A stretch of DNA of 64,000 nucleotides from Panacagrimonas sp052386745 (GCA_052386745.1 JBQTJW010000016.1:151469-215468), one strand, 5' to 3'; counted from the stretch's first letter, positions 10,198-19,516 are shown. The notes: generated by a model not told the origin, from the sequence alone. Translations and numbers: made by a program.

Positions 10198-11901
10198 TCA
10201 GGCGTTGGCGGCAGCGGGCGCCGCGGCGCCGGTGGTCGCGGGCCGGGCGGCGGCCTCGCGGTTGTCCAGGTGATGCTCGCGCGCGGCTTTCACGAAGCCC
10301 TCGAACAGCGGGTGGCCGTCGCGCGGCGTGGAGGTGAACTCGGGGTGGAACTGCACGCCCACGAACCAGGGGTGATCGGGGATCTCCACGATCTCCACCA
10401 GTTCTTCGTCCTCCGAAACGCCCGACAGCAGCAGGCCGTTCTGCGTGAGCACGTCGCGGTAATTGTTGTTGAATTCGTAGCGGTGACGGTGGCGCTCGCT
10501 GATGATCTCGGCGTTGTACATGGCGCGGGTGCGCGAACCCGCACGCAGGCGGCAGCGCTGCACGCCCAGGCGCATGGTGCCGCCGAGGTTGGACTCGGCC
10601 GTGCGCTTTTCCACGCGCCCGGTAGCGTCGATCCATTCCGTCACCAGCGCGATCACCGGGTGCGGCGAATGAGGGTTGAACTCGGTGGAATGTGCATTGC
10701 CCAGGCCGCAGACGCTGCGCGCGTAATCGATCACCGCCACCTGCATGCCCAGGCAGATGCCCAGGTAGGGAATGCGGTGCTCGCGGGCGTAGCGGGCCGC
10801 CAGGATCTTGCCCTCGATGCCGCGCTCGCCGAAGCCGCCGGGCACCAGGATGCAGTCCACGCCCTGCAGCACGCGCAGGCCCTGCGACTCCAGCGTTTCC
10901 GATTCGATGTAGCGGATCTTGACCCGCGTGTGCGTGTGCAGGCCGGCGTGGTAGAGCGCCTCGTTGAGGCTCTTGTAGGCGTCCGCCAGATCCACGTACT
11001 TGCCGACCATGGCCACCTGCACCTCGGCATCGAGCTGCTCGCGCGCTTCCACCACGCGCTCCCAGCTCGACAGGTCGGCACGACGCACGTCCAGCCCGAA
11101 ATGCTGGATCACCTGCTCGTCCAGCCCCTGCTGGTGCAGCCAGCCGGGGATCTTGTAGATGTCGTCCAGGTCGATGGCCGAAATCACGGCGTTGTACGAG
11201 ACGTTGGTGAACAGCGCGATCTTGCGTTTCTCCGACTCCGGCAGCGGCCGCTCCGAGCGGCACAGCAGCACGTCGGGCTGGATGCCGATGCCGCGCAGTT
11301 CCTTCACCGAGTGCTGCGTGGGCTTGGTCTTGAGCTCGCCGCCGGCCTTGATGAACGGCACCAGGGTCAGGTGCATGTACAGCGAGTGGCGCCGGCCCAG
11401 TTCGTGGCCCATCTGGCGGATGGCCTCGAGGAACGGTAGCGACTCGATATCGCCCACGGTGCCGCCGATTTCCACCATGCAGATGTCGGCGCCGTCGGCA
11501 CCCATCCGGATGCGCGCGTGGATCTCGTCGGTGATGTGCGGAATGACCTGGACCGTGCGGCCGAGGTAATCCCCACGTCGCTCCTTGTCCAGCACGTTGC
11601 GGTAGATCTGCCCGGTGGTGACGTTGGAAAACCGGGTGGTCTTGCCGCGCAGGTAGCGCTCGTAATGGCCAAGGTCCAAGTCGGTCTCGGCGCCGTCCTC
11701 GGTCACGAACACTTCGCCGTGCTGGAACGGGCTCATGGTGCCCGCGTCCACGTTGATGTACGGGTCCAGCTTGATCATGCGGACCTTGAGCCCGCGCGAT
11801 TCCAGGATGGCCGCGAGGCTCGCGGCCGCGATGCCCTTGCCCAGCGAGGACACCACGCCGCCGGTGACAAAAATGAACCGCGTGGAGCCAGCGTCTGCCA
11901 T
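10198..11901 (-). CDS. pyrG: CTP synthase
   Basis: Amidates UTP to CTP using ATP and glutamine; first gene of the pyrG-kdsA-eno-ftsB-ispD-ispF cluster. The 567-aa protein has an N-terminal amidoligase domain with the P-loop-like GGVVSSLGKGIAAAS (about residues 14-28) and a C-terminal class-I glutamine amidotransferase with the nucleophile in GICLGMQ and the catalytic HPE in GVQFHPEFTS. The Ala/Pro-rich C-terminal tail (about 20 residues) is a variable extension. The 106-base gap upstream to the pirin gene presumably holds the operon promoter; I see no clear -35/-10 pair. Confidence 0.98.
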   Translation of the reverse strand: MADAGSTRFIFVTGGVVSSLGKGIAAASLAAILESRGLKVRMIKLDPYINVDAGTMSPFQHGEVFVTEDGAETDLDLGHYERYLRGKTTRFSNVTTGQIYRNVLDKERRGDYLGRTVQVIPHITDEIHARIRMGADGADICMVEIGGTVGDIESLPFLEAIRQMGHELGRRHSLYMHLTLVPFIKAGGELKTKPTQHSVKELRGIGIQPDVLLCRSERPLPESEKRKIALFTNVSYNAVISAIDLDDIYKIPGWLHQQGLDEQVIQHFGLDVRRADLSSWERVVEAREQLDAEVQVAMVGKYVDLADAYKSLNEALYHAGLHTHTRVKIRYIESETLESQGLRVLQGVDCILVPGGFGERGIEGKILAARYAREHRIPYLGICLGMQVAVIDYARSVCGLGNAHSTEFNPHSPHPVIALVTEWIDATGRVEKRTAESNLGGTMRLGVQRCRLRAGSRTRAMYNAEIISERHRHRYEFNNNYRDVLTQNGLLLSGVSEDEELVEIVEIPDHPWFVGVQFHPEFTSTPRDGHPLFEGFVKAAREHHLDNREAAARPATTGAAAPAAANA

Positions 11902-12007
11902 GAGAAAAGGAGAAAGTGGAATTCCGCGATTCTAACAGGCCCCACCGGCGCGGAGACTCGCGCGGACCGCCACTTATGGCCGCCGCGCGGCCGTGAAGTC
12001 CAGGCCC

Positions 12008-12922
12008 CTAGCCTGCCCAGGGCGGCATCGGCGCGACCAAGCGCGGACCGTCGTAGCCGTGGACCTCGCCGAACTTTTCGTCGCCGCCGTTCCATTCCAC
12101 GCAGGCCCGCGTCAGCTCGGCCTTCGTGCGGGCGACGAAATTCCACCACATCAGCACGGGCTCCTGAAACGCCTCACCGCCGATCAGCGCCAGCCGCGCG
12201 GCCGCGGTCGTGGTCAGGTTCAACGTGCTGCGGCCGCTGCCGAGGTAGAGCAGGGTTCCCGGCGCCAGCAACTCGCCTTCCACCTGCACTCCCCCCTGCG
12301 TCACCAGCACGGCGTGTTCGAAGGCGGCGTCCAGCGGCAGGCGCGCCTGCGCGGCATCGGGAACCCGGATGTCGATGCCCACGGCCGGCGAATACATGCG
12401 CGCGGGCGAGCTGAGCCCAAGCGCATCGCCGACAAAGACGGTGCAGATCAGCCCCTCGTGCTCAAGCTGCGGCAATTGCGGGTAATGGTTGAACGCCGGG
12501 GCGATATCCAGCGCTTCGTCGGGCAGCGCGATCCAGAACTGCAAGCCGTGCATCGCGGGCGAACGGGGCACCGGCGATTCCTCGGAGTGCGAGATGCCGC
12601 GCCCGCTGGTCATGAGGTTGAGCTGGCTCGGCACGATGGCCTGAAGGCTGCCGAGGCTGTCGCGATGAAGAATCTCGCCCTCGTACAGCCAGGTCACGGT
12701 CTGGAGCCCGATGTGCGGATGCGGTCCGACGCGCATGCCGCGGTTCTGCGACACGTCGGCCGGACCAAAGTGATCGAGGAAACACCAGGGGCCCACCATG
12801 CGCCGCGCCGCCGTCGGCAGGGCACGGCGGATGCTCATGCCTTCGCCGAGGGTTGCAAGGCTTGCTCCTATCCTTTGCAGCACCCGCTCCGATACCGGAT
12901 GGACGTCGAGATTGGGCGACAT
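12008..12922 (-). CDS. pirin family protein
   Basis: 304-aa bicupin. Metal-binding residues are visible in the N-terminal cupin as HPHIG, the following LHRDSLG, and SHSEES (His/His/His/Glu set). The C-terminal pirin domain follows and carries LLYLGSG. Bacterial pirins are often quercetinases or redox-responsive regulators; the substrate is not predictable here. The frame is open 13 codons further upstream, but the ATG at 12922 has a very strong GGAGG 5 bases before it and matches the family start, so I use it. Transcribed with, or closely behind, the CSWC thiol protein (58 bases apart). Confidence 0.88.
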   Translation of the reverse strand: MSPNLDVHPVSERVLQRIGASLATLGEGMSIRRALPTAARRMVGPWCFLDHFGPADVSQNRGMRVGPHPHIGLQTVTWLYEGEILHRDSLGSLQAIVPSQLNLMTSGRGISHSEESPVPRSPAMHGLQFWIALPDEALDIAPAFNHYPQLPQLEHEGLICTVFVGDALGLSSPARMYSPAVGIDIRVPDAAQARLPLDAAFEHAVLVTQGGVQVEGELLAPGTLLYLGSGRSTLNLTTTAAARLALIGGEAFQEPVLMWWNFVARTKAELTRACVEWNGGDEKFGEVHGYDGPRLVAPMPPWAG

Positions 12923-12980
12923 GTTTTCCTCCAGTGCGATGCGATCGACGCCTGCGGTCACTGATCCACTAGGCCGTTAG

Positions 12981-13610
12981 CTAGCCTTGCACCGACCGGA
13001 GCCAGGCGTCGATGTGCGGCTCCAGGAGCGCATAGGGCTGATATCCGACGGTCAGTTTCTGGATGCGCTGGCCCGTTCGCAGCAGAACGGATGGAAAGCC
13101 CTCGATGCCGCAGCGTCGCACGAAGCTCAGATCGGCCTCGAAAGCCGCCTGCGCATCCGCCTGCCCGATCTGCGTCTCGAACTGATCGGCGTCGAGCAGG
13201 TAGGGCCGCGCGTACTCGGCGAGGACGGCCGGAAGCTTCAGGTCCTTGCGGTCCACGTAGAAGGCGTAATGCAGGCTGTGCAGGTAGGCGAGCGCATGCT
13301 GCGGCCGCTGGCGCGCCATCCAGGACAGCGCGCGGCACGCAGCCCCGGTGTTGTAGACGTAGCTTGCATCCAGCGGCCGGCCGAGGTCGAACGGCTGGCC
13401 AGTGCGCGCGGCCACGTCCTCCCAGTGGTGCATGATCTGGCCCGCTTCGTGATCGGACAGCGGCACCTGGGTATCGGTGCGCAGGCCGCCCGGAAGCACC
13501 TTCAGGTCGGCCCTGCCGTGGATCAGCTCGGCCAGCTGCTTGCTCACCGGCGCAAATCCCCAGCACCAGGAGCACATGGGATCGGCGATGTAGATCAACT
13601 CCTTATCCAC
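12981..13610 (-). CDS. cytoplasmic DsbA-family thiol protein (CSWC)
   Basis: 209-aa thioredoxin-fold protein with the active site C13-S-W-C16 in PMCSWCWGF and the cis-Pro loop GIEGFPSVLL near residue 175. There is no signal peptide, so it is probably cytoplasmic, like the COG3531 predicted disulfide isomerases. The start is GTG at 13610, supported by GGAG 6 bases upstream; an overlapping ATG is out of frame. Located between lapB and the pirin gene on the same strand, 34 bases after lapB, so it is likely part of the ihfB-lapA-lapB transcript. The partner substrate is unknown. Confidence 0.85.
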   Translation of the reverse strand: MDKELIYIADPMCSWCWGFAPVSKQLAELIHGRADLKVLPGGLRTDTQVPLSDHEAGQIMHHWEDVAARTGQPFDLGRPLDASYVYNTGAACRALSWMARQRPQHALAYLHSLHYAFYVDRKDLKLPAVLAEYARPYLLDADQFETQIGQADAQAAFEADLSFVRRCGIEGFPSVLLRTGQRIQKLTVGYQPYALLEPHIDAWLRSVQG

Positions 13611-13644
13611 GGCATTCTCCTGGATGCTTGGGGTGCTTTGCCCG

Positions 13645-14817
13645 CTACGGGAGAGGATTGAAACGTACGGCCAGACGGTCGTCCAGCGGAAACACGGTCC
13701 CCCATTGCTTGCAGCTCGGACAATGCCAGAACAGCTGCGCGGGCTTCATGCCGCAGCTCTGGCACTGGTATTTCTGGCGCGACGCACCCAGCGTCCGGGT
13801 TGCGCTGCGCAGCGCGCTGCCCACCCGAGCCAGGGTCTCGGCGCCGCTGCCGGCATCGAGCTCGGCGAGCTTTTCGAGCACGCTCCAGGTAGGGCGCGCC
13901 TCGAAGGCATCCAGCAGGTAAGCCGCCGGGTCCAGGCCGGTCTCGCGCAGCAGTTCGGCGCGCACCACGTCGACCACGCCCATGCGCTGGTCGTCGGGAA
14001 GGTCCTCCATCCAGTGGACGAAGTACTCCGGCCGGCCCCAGTCGCGGCAGCAGGCCCAAAGCGGCTGCACGATCTCGGGGATGAGCTTGGATTCCTGTTC
14101 GGCCACCCGTGCATAGGCCGTCGTGGCCTCGGACCAGTCCTTGCGCTCGTGCGCCAGCTTCGCGATGAGCAGGCAGGCACGCGCGCAGGCCTTGTCGAGC
14201 GACAGCGCCTGCTTTGCGAGTCGAATCGCTTCACCCGGCTGCTTGGCCTGGCGTGCCTTGTCGGCCAGCTCACAGTAGTACTGGGCAGTGATGGCACGCC
14301 GGGACATGCCGCTGGCCGATTCGAGCTGAGCGCTCACCTCGATGGCCTGCGGCCAGTCGTGCGAGTTCTCGTGTATGCCGACAATGGCCTCGAGGCAGGC
14401 CAGCAGCTTGTGCCCACGGTCGGCGAGCCCGGCGTAGATGCGTTCGGCCCGATCCAGCACGCCGGCCTTGAGGTAATCCTCGGCCAGCTCGAACTCGGTG
14501 CGATTGCGCTGCTGTTCGCTCAGGGTGTGGCGAGCCAGCAAGCCCTCGTGCACGCGCAGCGCGCGATCGACCTGCCCACGGCGACGGAACAGGCTGCCGA
14601 AGGTCAGGTGCAGTTCGACGGTTTCTTCGGTCAGTTCCTCCACGCTGAGCAGCGCGGCGACGGCCTGGTCCGGATCGTCGCTGGCCAGCGTGCTGATTCC
14701 TTCGATCGGGCTCGACCCTTGACGCGGGACGTGCGACCCCGGCGTGCGTCGCGCCAGGTAGAAGCCCAGCGCCGTTCCGAGCGGAAACAGCAGCCAGCCG
14801 AGCGAGCTGTCAAGCAT
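13645..14817 (-). CDS. lapB: lipopolysaccharide assembly protein LapB (YciM)
   Basis: 390-aa inner-membrane adaptor that, in Escherichia coli, guides FtsH-dependent turnover of LpxC and so balances LPS against phospholipid. One N-terminal membrane helix (about residues 5-21, SLGWLLFPLGTALGFYLA) is followed by a long run of TPR helices (about 45-340) and a rubredoxin-like metal knuckle at the end (CQSCGMKP ... CPSCKQWG). Its start overlaps the end of lapA by 8 bases, indicating translational coupling. kdsA, the other LPS gene here, lies 3.5 kb away in a separate operon. Confidence 0.95.
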   Translation of the reverse strand: MLDSSLGWLLFPLGTALGFYLARRTPGSHVPRQGSSPIEGISTLASDDPDQAVAALLSVEELTEETVELHLTFGSLFRRRGQVDRALRVHEGLLARHTLSEQQRNRTEFELAEDYLKAGVLDRAERIYAGLADRGHKLLACLEAIVGIHENSHDWPQAIEVSAQLESASGMSRRAITAQYYCELADKARQAKQPGEAIRLAKQALSLDKACARACLLIAKLAHERKDWSEATTAYARVAEQESKLIPEIVQPLWACCRDWGRPEYFVHWMEDLPDDQRMGVVDVVRAELLRETGLDPAAYLLDAFEARPTWSVLEKLAELDAGSGAETLARVGSALRSATRTLGASRQKYQCQSCGMKPAQLFWHCPSCKQWGTVFPLDDRLAVRFNPLP

Positions 14818-15100
14818 CCTTGAGTGGCAATTCGCGCAGGGTCTTGAGCTCCGCCTGGGCGAGCTGTGCCTGCTTGCGCAGGCGCCGGATTTCGGACTTG
14901 AGCTGCATCATGCGACCGAGACAGATGGTCAGCGTCAGCAGGACCGCGAGCACGAACTCGCCGATCACCAGCGCTATGAGCGGCAGGCTGATGGTCCCGG
15001 CAAGGTAATCAAGCCTGACCTCCTGGGCATTGAAATAGCCGATGGAGGCTCCCAGCAGCATGAACGCGGCCAGCGCAACGATGACCAGCACGCGAAACAC
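14810..15100 (-). CDS. lapA: lipopolysaccharide assembly protein LapA
   Basis: 96-aa small membrane protein with two membrane helices (about residues 2-19 and 38-62) and a cytoplasmic Lys/Arg/Gln-rich helical tail (about 66-90), the DUF1049 pattern. It acts with LapB in LPS assembly. The FNAQEV motif after the first helix is typical. It starts 3 bases after ihfB and overlaps lapB, the standard ihfB-lapA-lapB order. Confidence 0.93.
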   Translation of the reverse strand: MFRVLVIVALAAFMLLGASIGYFNAQEVRLDYLAGTISLPLIALVIGEFVLAVLLTLTICLGRMMQLKSEIRRLRKQAQLAQAELKTLRELPLKDA

Positions 15101-15103
15101 GGC

Positions 15104-15397
15104 TCAGGACTGGCTGTCCGCCGGGTTGACGCGTTCGCGCATTTCCTTGCCCGGCTTGAAGTGCGGCACGTGCTTGGCGGGAATGGTCACCGGGTCGCCG
15201 GTCTTGGGGTTGCGACCCACGCGCGGCGGGCGGTGATGGAGGGCAAAGCTGCCGAAGCCGCGGATCTCCACCCGGTCCTGCCGGGCGAGCGCGAGGCTGA
15301 TGCGATCCAGGATCTGCTTCACCGCTAGTTCGACGTCTTTCTGCATGAGGTGCGTCTGGCGCGCGGCCAGGCGTTCGATCAGTTCTGACTTGGTCAT
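15104..15397 (-). CDS. ihfB: integration host factor beta subunit
   Basis: 97-aa DNA-bending HU/IHF-family protein, partner of IhfA in recombination, replication and sigma-54 promoter control. Features: MTKSELIERLA start, GFGSF, and the beta-arm signature GRNPKTGDPV with the intercalating Pro. A small palindrome CTATCG-N5-CGATAG (15422-15438) lies between the rpsA terminator and this gene and could be an operator, but that is only a suggestion. Confidence 0.96.
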   Translation of the reverse strand: MTKSELIERLAARQTHLMQKDVELAVKQILDRISLALARQDRVEIRGFGSFALHHRPPRVGRNPKTGDPVTIPAKHVPHFKPGKEMRERVNPADSQS

Positions 15398-15441
15398 GGG
15401 AGCGGGCGCGAAGATACGGGACTATCGCAGGACGATAGGCC

Positions 15442-15469
15442 AAAAAAAAGGGCCGCGCAAGCGCGGCCC
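15442..15469 (-). terminator. Rho-independent terminator of rpsA
   Basis: On the minus strand, a GC-only 9-bp stem GGGCCGCGC / GCGCGGCCC (15450-15458 with 15461-15469, so the physical loop is TTGC) is followed by eight consecutive T residues (the A-tract 15442-15449 on the plus strand). It sits 64 bases beyond the rpsA stop codon and separates rpsA from ihfB. Textbook structure. Confidence 0.93.
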
Positions 15470-15532
15470 TGAATTTTCTCTTTTGAATTCGCGTGGATAC
15501 GTTGGCTGTCTACATTTGTCTTGCGACGCGAC

Positions 15533-17230
15533 TCAGTTGGCGTCCGAACCGCCGCCGATCTTCTGCTTGAGGATGTCGCCCAGGCTGGTGCGGCCGGTCG
15601 AGGCATTGCGGCTGTACTCGGTGAGGATCTCCGTTTCTTCCTGGATTTCCTTCTCGCGCACCGAGAGGCTGACGATGCGGTTCTTGCGATCCACGCCGAT
15701 GAAGCGCGCTTCCAGGGCATCGCCCTCCTTCAGCACCGTTCGGGCATCCTCGACGCGCTCGCGCGACAGGTCGTTGGCCTTGATGTAGCCCTCGACGCCG
15801 TTGCCCAGGTCGATCATCGCGCCGCGCTGCTCGACCATCTTGACCGTGCCCTTGACCACGTTGCCCTTGGGCGTCTCGGCCATGAACTGCGTGAGCGGAT
15901 CCTGCGCAACCTGCTTGACGCCCAGCGAAATGCGCTCACGCGCCGCGTCGATGGCCAGCACCACCGCGTCCACGTCCATGCCCTTGCTGTAGCGGCGCAC
16001 GGCGTTGGCGCCGTCGTCGTTCCAGTCCAGGTCGGACAGGTGCACCAGGCCGTCGATGCCGCCGTTGAGGCCGATGAAGATGCCGAAATCGGTGATCGAC
16101 TTGATCTGGCCGTGCACCTTGTCGCCCTTCTGGAAGTTCTGCGCGAACTCTTCCCAGGGGTTGGGCACGCACTGCTTCATGCCCAGGCTGATGCGGGGGC
16201 GTTCCTCGTCGATGTCGAGGATCATCACCTCCACTTCCTGGCCGATCACCACGGCCTTGCCGGGGTTGATGTTCTTGTTGGTCCAGTCCATTTCGGACAC
16301 GTGCACCAGCCCCTCGACGCCGGGTTCGATCTCCACGAACGAGCCGTAATCGGTGATGTTGGTGACCTTGCCGAACATGCGGGTCTTCTCGGGGTAGCGG
16401 CGCGCGATGTCCACCCAGGGGTCGGCACCCAGCTGCTTGAGACCCAGCGACACGCGGCGACGCTCGCGGTCGTACTTCAGCACCTTGACCTCGATCTCAG
16501 TACCCACCTGCACCACTTCCGCAGGATCCTTGATGCGCTTCCAGGTCATGTCGGTGATGTGCAGCAGGCCGTCGATGCCGCCCAGGTCCACGAACGCGCC
16601 GTACTCGACGAGGTTCTTGACCACACCCCGGAGCACCACGCCTTCCTGCAGGTTGGCGAGCAGCGAGTCGCGGTCGGCGCTGTACTCAGCTTCCAGCACT
16701 TCGCGGCGCGACACCACCACGTTGTTGCGCAGGCGGTCGAGCTTGATGACCTTGAACTCGAGCGGCTTGCCTTCGAGGTACGAGGTGTCGCGCACCGGGC
16801 GCACGTCCACCAGCGAACCGGGGAGGAAGGCGCGGACGGTGCCGATATCCACCGTGAAGCCGCCCTTGACCTTGCCGGTCATGATGCCGATGACGGTTTC
16901 CTTACCCTCGAATGCCTTGTTCAGGCGTTCCCAGGTCTTGATCCGCTCGGCCTTTTCCTTGCTGAACTTGGTTTCGCCGAAACCGTCTTCCACGGTTTCC
17001 AGAGCCACTTCCACCTGGTCGCCAACCGCGACGCGGATCTCGCCATCCACCATGAACTCGGACAGGGGAATCACGCCTTCCGACTTGAGGCCGGCGTCGA
17101 CGATCACGACGTCGGGCTTCACCTCCAACACGATCGCGTTGACGATGGTGCCGGGCTGCATGGACTGGCCGCCGCTGAGGCTGGCTTCAAACATCTCGGC
17201 GAAGCTGGGCTCCGCAAAACTTTCGATCAT
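15533..17230 (-). CDS. rpsA: 30S ribosomal protein S1
   Basis: 565-aa mRNA-binding ribosomal protein made of six S1 (OB-fold) domains, visible as repeated blocks such as GVVKNLVEYGAFVDLGGIDG, GKVTNITDYGSFVEIEPGVEG and GQIKSITDFGIFIGLNGG. It delivers mRNA, including weak-SD mRNA, to the 30S subunit. A frame continues 12 codons upstream, but the family start is MIESFAEPSF at 17230; the SD there is weak, as usual for rpsA, which is autoregulated in E. coli. Preceded by cmk, as in most gammaproteobacteria. Confidence 0.97.
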   Translation of the reverse strand: MIESFAEPSFAEMFEASLSGGQSMQPGTIVNAIVLEVKPDVVIVDAGLKSEGVIPLSEFMVDGEIRVAVGDQVEVALETVEDGFGETKFSKEKAERIKTWERLNKAFEGKETVIGIMTGKVKGGFTVDIGTVRAFLPGSLVDVRPVRDTSYLEGKPLEFKVIKLDRLRNNVVVSRREVLEAEYSADRDSLLANLQEGVVLRGVVKNLVEYGAFVDLGGIDGLLHITDMTWKRIKDPAEVVQVGTEIEVKVLKYDRERRRVSLGLKQLGADPWVDIARRYPEKTRMFGKVTNITDYGSFVEIEPGVEGLVHVSEMDWTNKNINPGKAVVIGQEVEVMILDIDEERPRISLGMKQCVPNPWEEFAQNFQKGDKVHGQIKSITDFGIFIGLNGGIDGLVHLSDLDWNDDGANAVRRYSKGMDVDAVVLAIDAARERISLGVKQVAQDPLTQFMAETPKGNVVKGTVKMVEQRGAMIDLGNGVEGYIKANDLSRERVEDARTVLKEGDALEARFIGVDRKNRIVSLSVREKEIQEETEILTEYSRNASTGRTSLGDILKQKIGGGSDAN

Positions 17231-17339
17231 TAAGGAACTCGCTGACAGACTGCTGCGCACCGGCACGTGCAGAGGGGCTGGGTAAATGAGGCCGTTCCGG
17301 TCCGGCCCGATGACAACTTTTACGACTGCAAAAACGAGA

Positions 17340-17359
17340 CTGACGCCAGGAGGCGTCAG
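17340..17359 (-). terminator. hairpin with T-run at the cmk end / rpsA leader
   Basis: 8-bp perfect stem CTGACGCC / GGCGTCAG (17340-17347 with 17352-17359) overlapping the cmk stop codon, followed on the minus strand by TCTCGTTTTTG. It could end or attenuate cmk transcription before rpsA, or be part of the rpsA leader. The T-run is displaced four bases from the stem, so full termination is uncertain. Confidence 0.45.
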
Positions 17360-18045
17360 CAGGAAAAGCCGCGGGTCTTCAGAAGTTCGTCAATCCGTTC
17401 AAATACTTGAGCAGGATCAAGTGAGCTGGTGTCGATCTCGACGGCATCGGCCGCCGGCACCAGGGGCGCCACCGACCGGGTCCGGTCGCGTTCATCGCGC
17501 GCCCGGATCTCCGCTGAAAGGTCGGCGAGTCTAACCACCTCGCCGCGGGCGCTCAACTGCAATGCGCGCCGCCGGGCGCGTTCCTCGGGGCTCGCCGTGA
17601 GAAAGATCTTGAGGGCGGCGTCGGGAAACACGACGGTGCCCATGTCGCGGCCATCGGCCACCAGTCCCGGAGACCGTCGAAAATCATGCTGGCGCTTGAG
17701 CAATGCCGCACGGACCTGGGGTGCGGTCGCGATCTTCGACGCGAGACCGCCCGCGACTTCGGAACGGACTTCCGTTACGAGGTCTACCCCGTCGACAAGG
17801 ATGGCTTCATCGGCCTCCGTGAGGCCGCCGAACTCGATCGACAAGGTCCGGGCGTGGGCGGCGACGGCGTCCGTATCCGATAGGTCAATTGCGGCACGCG
17901 TGGCGCAAACGGCCAGAATCCGGTACAGCGCCCCGCTATCCAGCCGGTGCCATCCAAGCCGGGCAGCCAGTTCCCGCACCACCATGCCCTTGCCGACGCC
18001 GGACGGGCCGTCCACCGCGATCACCGGCGCCGCCAAGCTACTCAC
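17356..18045 (-). CDS. cmk: cytidylate kinase
   Basis: 229-aa (d)CMP kinase. It has the P-loop GPSGVGKG (about residues 13-20), the CMP-binding LDSGALYR, the NMP-domain insert of ordinary length, VADGRDMGTVVFPDA, and the lid region with RDERDRTRSVAPL. Phosphorylates CMP/dCMP for nucleotide recycling. Located directly upstream of rpsA, the conserved arrangement. Confidence 0.96.
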   Translation of the reverse strand: MSSLAAPVIAVDGPSGVGKGMVVRELAARLGWHRLDSGALYRILAVCATRAAIDLSDTDAVAAHARTLSIEFGGLTEADEAILVDGVDLVTEVRSEVAGGLASKIATAPQVRAALLKRQHDFRRSPGLVADGRDMGTVVFPDAALKIFLTASPEERARRRALQLSARGEVVRLADLSAEIRARDERDRTRSVAPLVPAADAVEIDTSSLDPAQVFERIDELLKTRGFSC

Positions 18046-18091
18046 GTGCGCGCCGGCAGGGAACGAATCGGCGCCTGCAGAGCCGGGGCAC

Positions 18092-18436
18092 TCAAAATAC
18101 GAACAGCTGACGCAGGTAGGCCGTGACGGCTTCCTTTTCCTGCTCGGTCAGGCCATCAGACAGCGAGGGGGTGTACACGAACTTCTTCGCCACCGTGTCG
18201 TCGAGCGGCTTGTCGCCCAGCGGACAGGTCTCGCACCCCAGTTTCACGGCAAATATCTCCTTGCCGTACTCGTACTTGCGGAAATCCGGGGCCGGCTGCC
18301 GGGAATTGGGCGGTTGGCCGAGACTCGGAGGTGGTTTCCGGTTCGCCGGCATGATCGTGGAGTTCTGCGCTCCGACCTCCAGCGTCGCTGACATCAGCAC
18401 GGCCGCAAGCATGAAATGACGCATTGACAATCGCAT
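18092..18436 (-). CDS. secreted cytochrome c-like protein lacking the haem His
   Basis: 114 aa. A signal peptide (about residues 1-23, cleavage likely at EVGA-QN) is followed by a Pro/Asn-rich linker and a small helical domain. That domain, with KYEYGKEIFAVKLGCETCPLG then LTEQEKEAVTAYLRQLF, follows the pattern of short mono-haem c-type cytochromes (GK-IF ... CxxCH ... Sx-E--AV-AYLR-F). The haem motif reads CETCP, so the axial His is missing and covalent haem binding of the usual type is doubtful. The ATG at 18436 is chosen because GGAG lies 7 bases before it; a start 8 codons upstream is possible. No partner gene is evident. Confidence 0.6.
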   Translation of the reverse strand: MRLSMRHFMLAAVLMSATLEVGAQNSTIMPANRKPPPSLGQPPNSRQPAPDFRKYEYGKEIFAVKLGCETCPLGDKPLDDTVAKKFVYTPSLSDGLTEQEKEAVTAYLRQLFVF

Positions 18437-18559
18437 GGTTCGCTCCAGCAGAAACAGCATTCTCTCCCTATCGGGGGCGCATGCTAAACGCCCCCGGGGC
18501 AGCGCTCCACTGCCACCCGCTCCGCCCTCAGGCTCTTGGCTGTTGGCGACGGCCAGAAT

Positions 18560-19516
18560 TCAGGCCGCCCTCGCCAGGCCGGCGATCACCGGGTCGATGC
18601 GCGCGCAGTCGGTCTCGCGGCGCAGCGCCAGGAACAGCTGGTCGGCCGGCGCGTAGGTCTGGCGCAGCCAGCACAGCCACTGCTTGAGGCGGCCGGGGGC
18701 GAAGGACGCGGGCACCTTGTGGCACACCTGCGCCCAGAAATCCTGGAGTAGCGGCACGAGCTCGGCCCAGGTCATGGGCGCCAGGGTTTCGCCGCGGCGC
18801 GCGGCCACGATCTGCCGCGCCAGGTCCGGGCGCGCCACCAGGCCGCGGCCGAGCATGAGGTCGTCCACGCCGCTGACGCTGCGGCAGCGCCGCCAGTCGT
18901 CCACGCTCCAGACTTCGCCGTTGGCGAACACCGGCACCCGCACCTCGTCGCGCACGCGGGCGATCCATTCCCAGTGCGCGGGCGGGCGGTAGCCATCGGT
19001 CTTGGTGCGCGCGTGCACCACGATCTGCGCGGCGCCGCCGTCGGCCAGCGCCCGCGCGCAGTCCAGCGCCAGGCCGGTGTGGTCGTAGCCCAGGCGCATC
19101 TTGGCGGTGACGGGGATCGCGGCCGGCACGGTGCGGCGCACCTCGCGCAGGATGGCGTGCAGCAGTTCGGGCTCGCGCAGCAGCACGGCGCCGCCGCGCG
19201 AGCGGTTCACGGTATTGGCCGGGCAGCCGAAATTGAGGTCGATGACCGGCGCGCCCAGGGTGCAGGCGAGCGCGGCGTTGTCGGCCAGGCACGCCGGGTC
19301 GGAGCCCAGGAGCTGCACGCGCAGCGGCGTGCCGGCGCGGGTGCGCGATCCGCGCCGCAATTCGGGCGCGAGCGCGTGGACGGTCCTGGCCGGTAGCAGG
19401 CGCGTGGTGACGCGCACGAACTCGGTCACGCACCAGTCGATGCCGCCGACGCGGGTGAGGACGTCGCGCAGGAGGTCGTCGACCAGGCCCTCCATGGGGG
19501 CGAGGGCAATCTGCAT
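18560..19516 (-). CDS. dusC: tRNA-dihydrouridine synthase (DusC type)
   Basis: 318-aa FMN-dependent TIM-barrel enzyme that reduces uridine to dihydrouridine in the tRNA D-loop. Motifs: APMEGLVDD at the N-terminus (FMN site), the catalytic Cys in NFGCPANTVN followed by SRGGAVLL, KMRLGYD, and HARTKTDGY. The MEGLVD start and overall length favour the DusC subgroup (U16) over DusA/DusB; subgroup assignment is inference. Confidence 0.88.
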   Translation of the reverse strand: MQIALAPMEGLVDDLLRDVLTRVGGIDWCVTEFVRVTTRLLPARTVHALAPELRRGSRTRAGTPLRVQLLGSDPACLADNAALACTLGAPVIDLNFGCPANTVNRSRGGAVLLREPELLHAILREVRRTVPAAIPVTAKMRLGYDHTGLALDCARALADGGAAQIVVHARTKTDGYRPPAHWEWIARVRDEVRVPVFANGEVWSVDDWRRCRSVSGVDDLMLGRGLVARPDLARQIVAARRGETLAPMTWAELVPLLQDFWAQVCHKVPASFAPGRLKQWLCWLRQTYAPADQLFLALRRETDCARIDPVIAGLARAA

